From Desulfovibrionaceae bacterium (GTDB lineage Bacteria > Desulfobacterota > Desulfovibrionia > Desulfovibrionales > Desulfovibrionaceae), in the NCBI GenBank assembly GCA_015233395.1, contig JADFXV010000030.1, positions 1 to 35,616 of the forward strand: a stretch of 35,616 bases of DNA. Direction: 5' to 3'. Below are positions 33,124 through 35,616 of the stretch, piece by piece. Each line of letters begins with the position of its first letter. The first letter of the stretch is position 1. Below the pieces are notes generated by a model. The model was not told the origin of the DNA. It did no database searches and saw only the letters and a program-made list of their open reading frames with translations. Both the position numbers and the translations under genes were made by a program.

Positions 33124-34047
33124 ATGAAGGAATACGACGCCCTCGTGCTTGGGGGCGGACCGGCGGGGCTGACCGCGGCCTTGTATCTCGCCCGGTCCGA
33201 GGTGTCGCTCGCCCTGGTGGAAAAGCTTTCCCCCGGCGGCCAGACGCTGATGACCCACATGATCGAGAATTATCCCGGTTTTCCCGAAGGCGTCGAGGGT
33301 TGGCGGCTGGCCGACCTGTTCGCCAGGCATCTGGATAAATACGATCTGGCCCGCTACGGCGACGAGGTTTCGGCCGTCGAGACCGGCGAGGGCCTGCACA
33401 AGGTCAAAGTCGGCCAGGAATGGCTCGCGGCCAAGACCTTGATCGTGTGCAGCGGCGCGCAATATCGCCGCCTGGGCCTGCCCGGGGAAAAGGAATTGCT
33501 CGGCCGGGGCGTGTCCTACTGCGCCCTGTGCGACGGCAATTTTTTCAAGGGCCAGGACATCGCCGTGATCGGCGGCGGCAATTCGGCCCTGGAGGAATCG
33601 CTGTACCTCGCCAAACTGGTGAACAAGATCCATCTGATCCATCGCCGCGACGTGTTTCGGGGCCAGAAGTGCATCCAGAACAAGTGCGAGATCAATCCGA
33701 AGATCGTTTTCCACCGCAGCAGCGTGGTCAAACGGATTGCCGGCGATAAAGCGGTCGAGGGCGTTCTGGTGGAGAATCTGACGACCAAGGAAGAAACCCG
33801 CCTGGACGTATCGGGCGTTTTCATATTCGCGGGCACGGAGCCTCAGGGAGATTTTTTGCCCAAGGAGCTGGAAAAGGACTCGGCCGGATTCCTCGTGACC
33901 GACCTGGAAATGCGCACCAACATCAAAGGCGTCTTCGCCGCGGGCGACATCCGCTCCAAGGCCTGCCGCCAGGTGGCCACCGCCGTTGGCGACGGCGCCA
34001 CGGCGGCCACCGCGGCGCACGCCTACCTGGAAACACTGCATGCTTAA
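33124..34047 (+). CDS. trxB: Thioredoxin reductase
   Basis: A 307-residue flavoprotein. FAD-binding motif LGGGPAGLTAALY (9-21), redox-active Cys133 and Cys136 in YCALCDGNFF, nucleotide-binding GGGNSALEES and the C-terminal FAD motif FAAGDIR. HRRDVFRG fits an NADPH-type site, though some reductases of sulfate reducers use other donors. It overlaps the bamD start by 8 bases, showing coupling of the three genes. Confidence 0.95.
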   Translation: MKEYDALVLGGGPAGLTAALYLARSEVSLALVEKLSPGGQTLMTHMIENYPGFPEGVEGWRLADLFARHLDKYDLARYGDEVSAVETGEGLHKVKVGQEWLAAKTLIVCSGAQYRRLGLPGEKELLGRGVSYCALCDGNFFKGQDIAVIGGGNSALEESLYLAKLVNKIHLIHRRDVFRGQKCIQNKCEINPKIVFHRSSVVKRIAGDKAVEGVLVENLTTKEETRLDVSGVFIFAGTEPQGDFLPKELEKDSAGFLVTDLEMRTNIKGVFAAGDIRSKACRQVATAVGDGATAATAAHAYLETLHA

Positions 34048-34774
34048 ATCTTTCCTGAAACACGCCATCATCGGAATCGCGCTCATGTTCGTGAGCGCGT
34101 GCGGCATCATCGACTACGTCTACCTGCCGCCGCCCGAGGACACCGCCCAGGAGCTTTACGAAGCCGGCATGGATTCCATGCGCGACAAGAAATTCTACGA
34201 CGCCATCGGTTTTTTCAATAAGCTCAAGGATCGCTTCCCCTTCAGCCCCTACACCCCGCAGGCCGAGATCGCGCTCGGCGACGCCTATTTCCTGGACGGC
34301 CAGTATCCCCAGGCGGCCGACACCTACAAGGAATTCGAGTCGCTGCATCCCAGGCACGAACAGATCGCGTACGTCCTGATCCAGATCGGCCTGGCCGACA
34401 TGAAGCGCTCAGAAAGCGTGGACCTGCCCCAGGCGAACCTCCAGGAAGCCCTGCAGTACCTGACCCTGGCCAAGGAGAATTTCCCCGGCACTCCGTACGC
34501 CGAGGCGGCCCAGGAAAACATCACCATCTGCCGCACCCGCATGGCCGAACACGAAATCTACATCGCCGACTTCTATTACAACACCAGCCAGTACGGCGCC
34601 GCCTGGAAGCGCTACGTGTACGTCGTCGAGAATTTCGGCGAACTGCCCAAGGTCGTGGAGTACTCCAAGGCGCGCGCGGAGCTGTCCTACCTCGAATACC
34701 AGAAGACCATGTCCGAGGAGGAGCGCCGCAACATCGAGGGCAGCTGGAAGCGCTGGCTCAAGAAGTACCTGTAG
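34040..34774 (+). CDS. bamD: Outer membrane assembly lipoprotein BamD
   Basis: A 244-residue TPR lipoprotein. The signal peptide MLKSFLKHAIIGIALMFVSA ends at lipidated Cys21. The mature part starts with DTAQELYEAGMDSMRDKKFYDAIGFFNKL and FPFSPYTPQAEIALGDAYF, typical of the first BamD repeats, with further TPR-like helices to residue 235. It is part of the beta-barrel assembly machine. The start at 34040 overlaps the trxB end; no separate promoter is seen. Confidence 0.92.
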   Translation: MLKSFLKHAIIGIALMFVSACGIIDYVYLPPPEDTAQELYEAGMDSMRDKKFYDAIGFFNKLKDRFPFSPYTPQAEIALGDAYFLDGQYPQAADTYKEFESLHPRHEQIAYVLIQIGLADMKRSESVDLPQANLQEALQYLTLAKENFPGTPYAEAAQENITICRTRMAEHEIYIADFYYNTSQYGAAWKRYVYVVENFGELPKVVEYSKARAELSYLEYQKTMSEEERRNIEGSWKRWLKKYL

Positions 34775-34853
34775 GCGGCCGGAACGCCGTGGGCGGACTT
34801 GCGAACCGGACGCCGTGGGCGCCGCCCGCGCGGCGCAATCTCGCGGAGGCGGC

Positions 34854-35616
34854 GTGACGCAGACTCCGGCCGGACCGGGCCGAACCGGCGGCCAAACCGG
34901 TGCCGGCCTGATCGCCGGCGCGCCTTCGCTTGTCCCGGACGACCGCTTTGCCGCCGCCTATGACGCAACCACCCCCATGCAGCGGGGCTGGCTCAAAACC
35001 ACCGTTCGCTATCTTTTTGAACTCCATCACGATCACCGCCGGGGCGAGGCGACCCAGAGCGCCTCGTACGCCGGCGGCTTCGCCGTCAGCCGCCTGGCTC
35101 GCCCCAAGGATTTCGCCCTGGTCCTGACTCCCGGGCCCACGGCCGCGCCGGCGCGGCTTTTGGCCGCCGCCCTGCCGGCGCTTTTAGCCGGCGTGCCCGA
35201 GGTCGCCGTGGCGAGCCTTGACGGGAAATTGTCCGGCCCGGCGCTGACCGCGCTGGAGCTGGCCGGACTGGAAACCGCCCTGGAGACCACCCCGGCCCGC
35301 TTCGCCGAGCTGGTCCGCGGCCTCGGCGAGACGAGCGCCCGGGGACTGATCCTGCTTCTCGCGCCCGGAGCGCTCAAGCCCGGGATTGCGGCCGCCCTGG
35401 CCAGCAGTCCGAACATCGAGGTCTGGAGCGCCCCGCCGCCGCGCCTGGCGGTGCTGGCCGCGCCCCGGACGCGCTGGGATTACGCGGCCCTGGCCCTGGC
35501 CCACGGCGGTTCTCCGGTCGAGGTGTACGGACCGGCACCCGGGGAGCTGCCCGCCAATTGCGTCCCAAGGCCCGGAGGACTGGCCGAGCTCCTCGACGCC
35601 CGGCCGCTGGCCGCCT
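34854..35616 (+). CDS. Unidentified protein with weak HisD/ALDH-like features, truncated at window end
   Basis: An open frame begins at GTG (34854) with GGAGG 6 bases upstream and runs off the window after 254 codons. The sequence is Ala/Leu/Pro-rich. A segment PGPTAAPARLLAAALPALLAGVPEVAVAS resembles, in outline, the nucleotide-site block of histidinol dehydrogenase (PGG-x-A-x-P-S-x-x-x-x-x-x-PA-x-x-AGV); it is given here as PGPTAAPARLLAAALPAL followed by LAGVPEV. The helix PMQRGWLKTTVRYLFELH precedes it, as in such enzymes. A catalytic site is not visible in the part present. The HisD/aldehyde-dehydrogenase-like idea is inference with low weight. It follows bamD by 79 bases. Confidence 0.6.
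   Translation, partial: MTQTPAGPGRTGGQTGAGLIAGAPSLVPDDRFAAAYDATTPMQRGWLKTTVRYLFELHHDHRRGEATQSASYAGGFAVSRLARPKDFALVLTPGPTAAPARLLAAALPALLAGVPEVAVASLDGKLSGPALTALELAGLETALETTPARFAELVRGLGETSARGLILLLAPGALKPGIAAALASSPNIEVWSAPPPRLAVLAAPRTRWDYAALALAHGGSPVEVYGPAPGELPANCVPRPGGLAELLDARPLAA

Overview
The window is about 35.6 kb of GC-rich chromosomal DNA that is densely packed with ordinary bacterial genes. The gene set points to a Desulfovibrio-like member of the Desulfobacterota (inference from protein family flavour and gene order, not from a database search). The main clues are a Fur/PerR-type regulator beside rubrerythrin, a trxA-trxB-bamD cluster, a short GSI-alpha glutamine synthetase, tandem PilZ proteins, a large PocR-PAS hybrid kinase, and characteristic A/T-core palindromes between genes. 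No phage, transposase, CRISPR array, tRNA or rRNA was seen.

Layout. 1-3.0 kb: the 3' end of a glycosyltransferase, then a tight run of a TlpA-like thioredoxin, a short N-acetylglutamate-synthase-like GNAT enzyme, hpt, and a zinc-ribbon/DUF3426 membrane protein. 3.1-4.6 kb: radA, flanked by inverted copies of a short repeat. 4.7-8.2 kb: a possible small Cys protein and, on the minus strand, a 1090-residue PocR-PAS3-HisKA-HATPase-REC-HPt hybrid kinase. 8.4-10.2 kb: metX-metW for homoserine acetylation. 10.4-12.5 kb: an MltD-like lipoprotein and a small unknown protein, both minus. 12.6-15.2 kb: a nucleoside transporter, then a PerR-like regulator and rubrerythrin for peroxide defence. 15.2-20.6 kb: serS (minus), gatB, mtnA, and an RdgC-like protein apparently split into two genes. 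20.9-24.9 kb: a secreted phytase-like protein diverging from an MscS channel. 24.9-28.2 kb, all minus: hisF-hisH and two tandem PilZ proteins. 28.6-31.2 kb: cobT and glnA. 31.4-32.6 kb: a small lipoprotein and a stand-alone receiver domain behind a structured leader, facing a small membrane protein. 32.6-34.8 kb: trxA-trxB-bamD. From 34.85 kb a further gene, with weak HisD/ALDH-like features, runs off the end.

Most genes are housekeeping: methionine, histidine, cobamide and glutamine synthesis, translation, repair, envelope and thiol redox. The signalling layer comprises the hybrid kinase, the stand-alone receiver and the two c-di-GMP-type PilZ proteins.

The least explained material lies between genes. 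One repeat family is a composite palindrome: a conserved head (AAAGTTTTTTG-GAGGGGG-type) followed by a perfect A/T-core stem whose sequence varies from copy to copy. A second family is made of arrays of consecutive G/C hairpins with recurring cores (CATCATG, CGATAATCG, GGGGCNNNGCCCC). Both occur next to genes in convergent, tandem and divergent arrangement, so simple transcription termination does not explain all copies.
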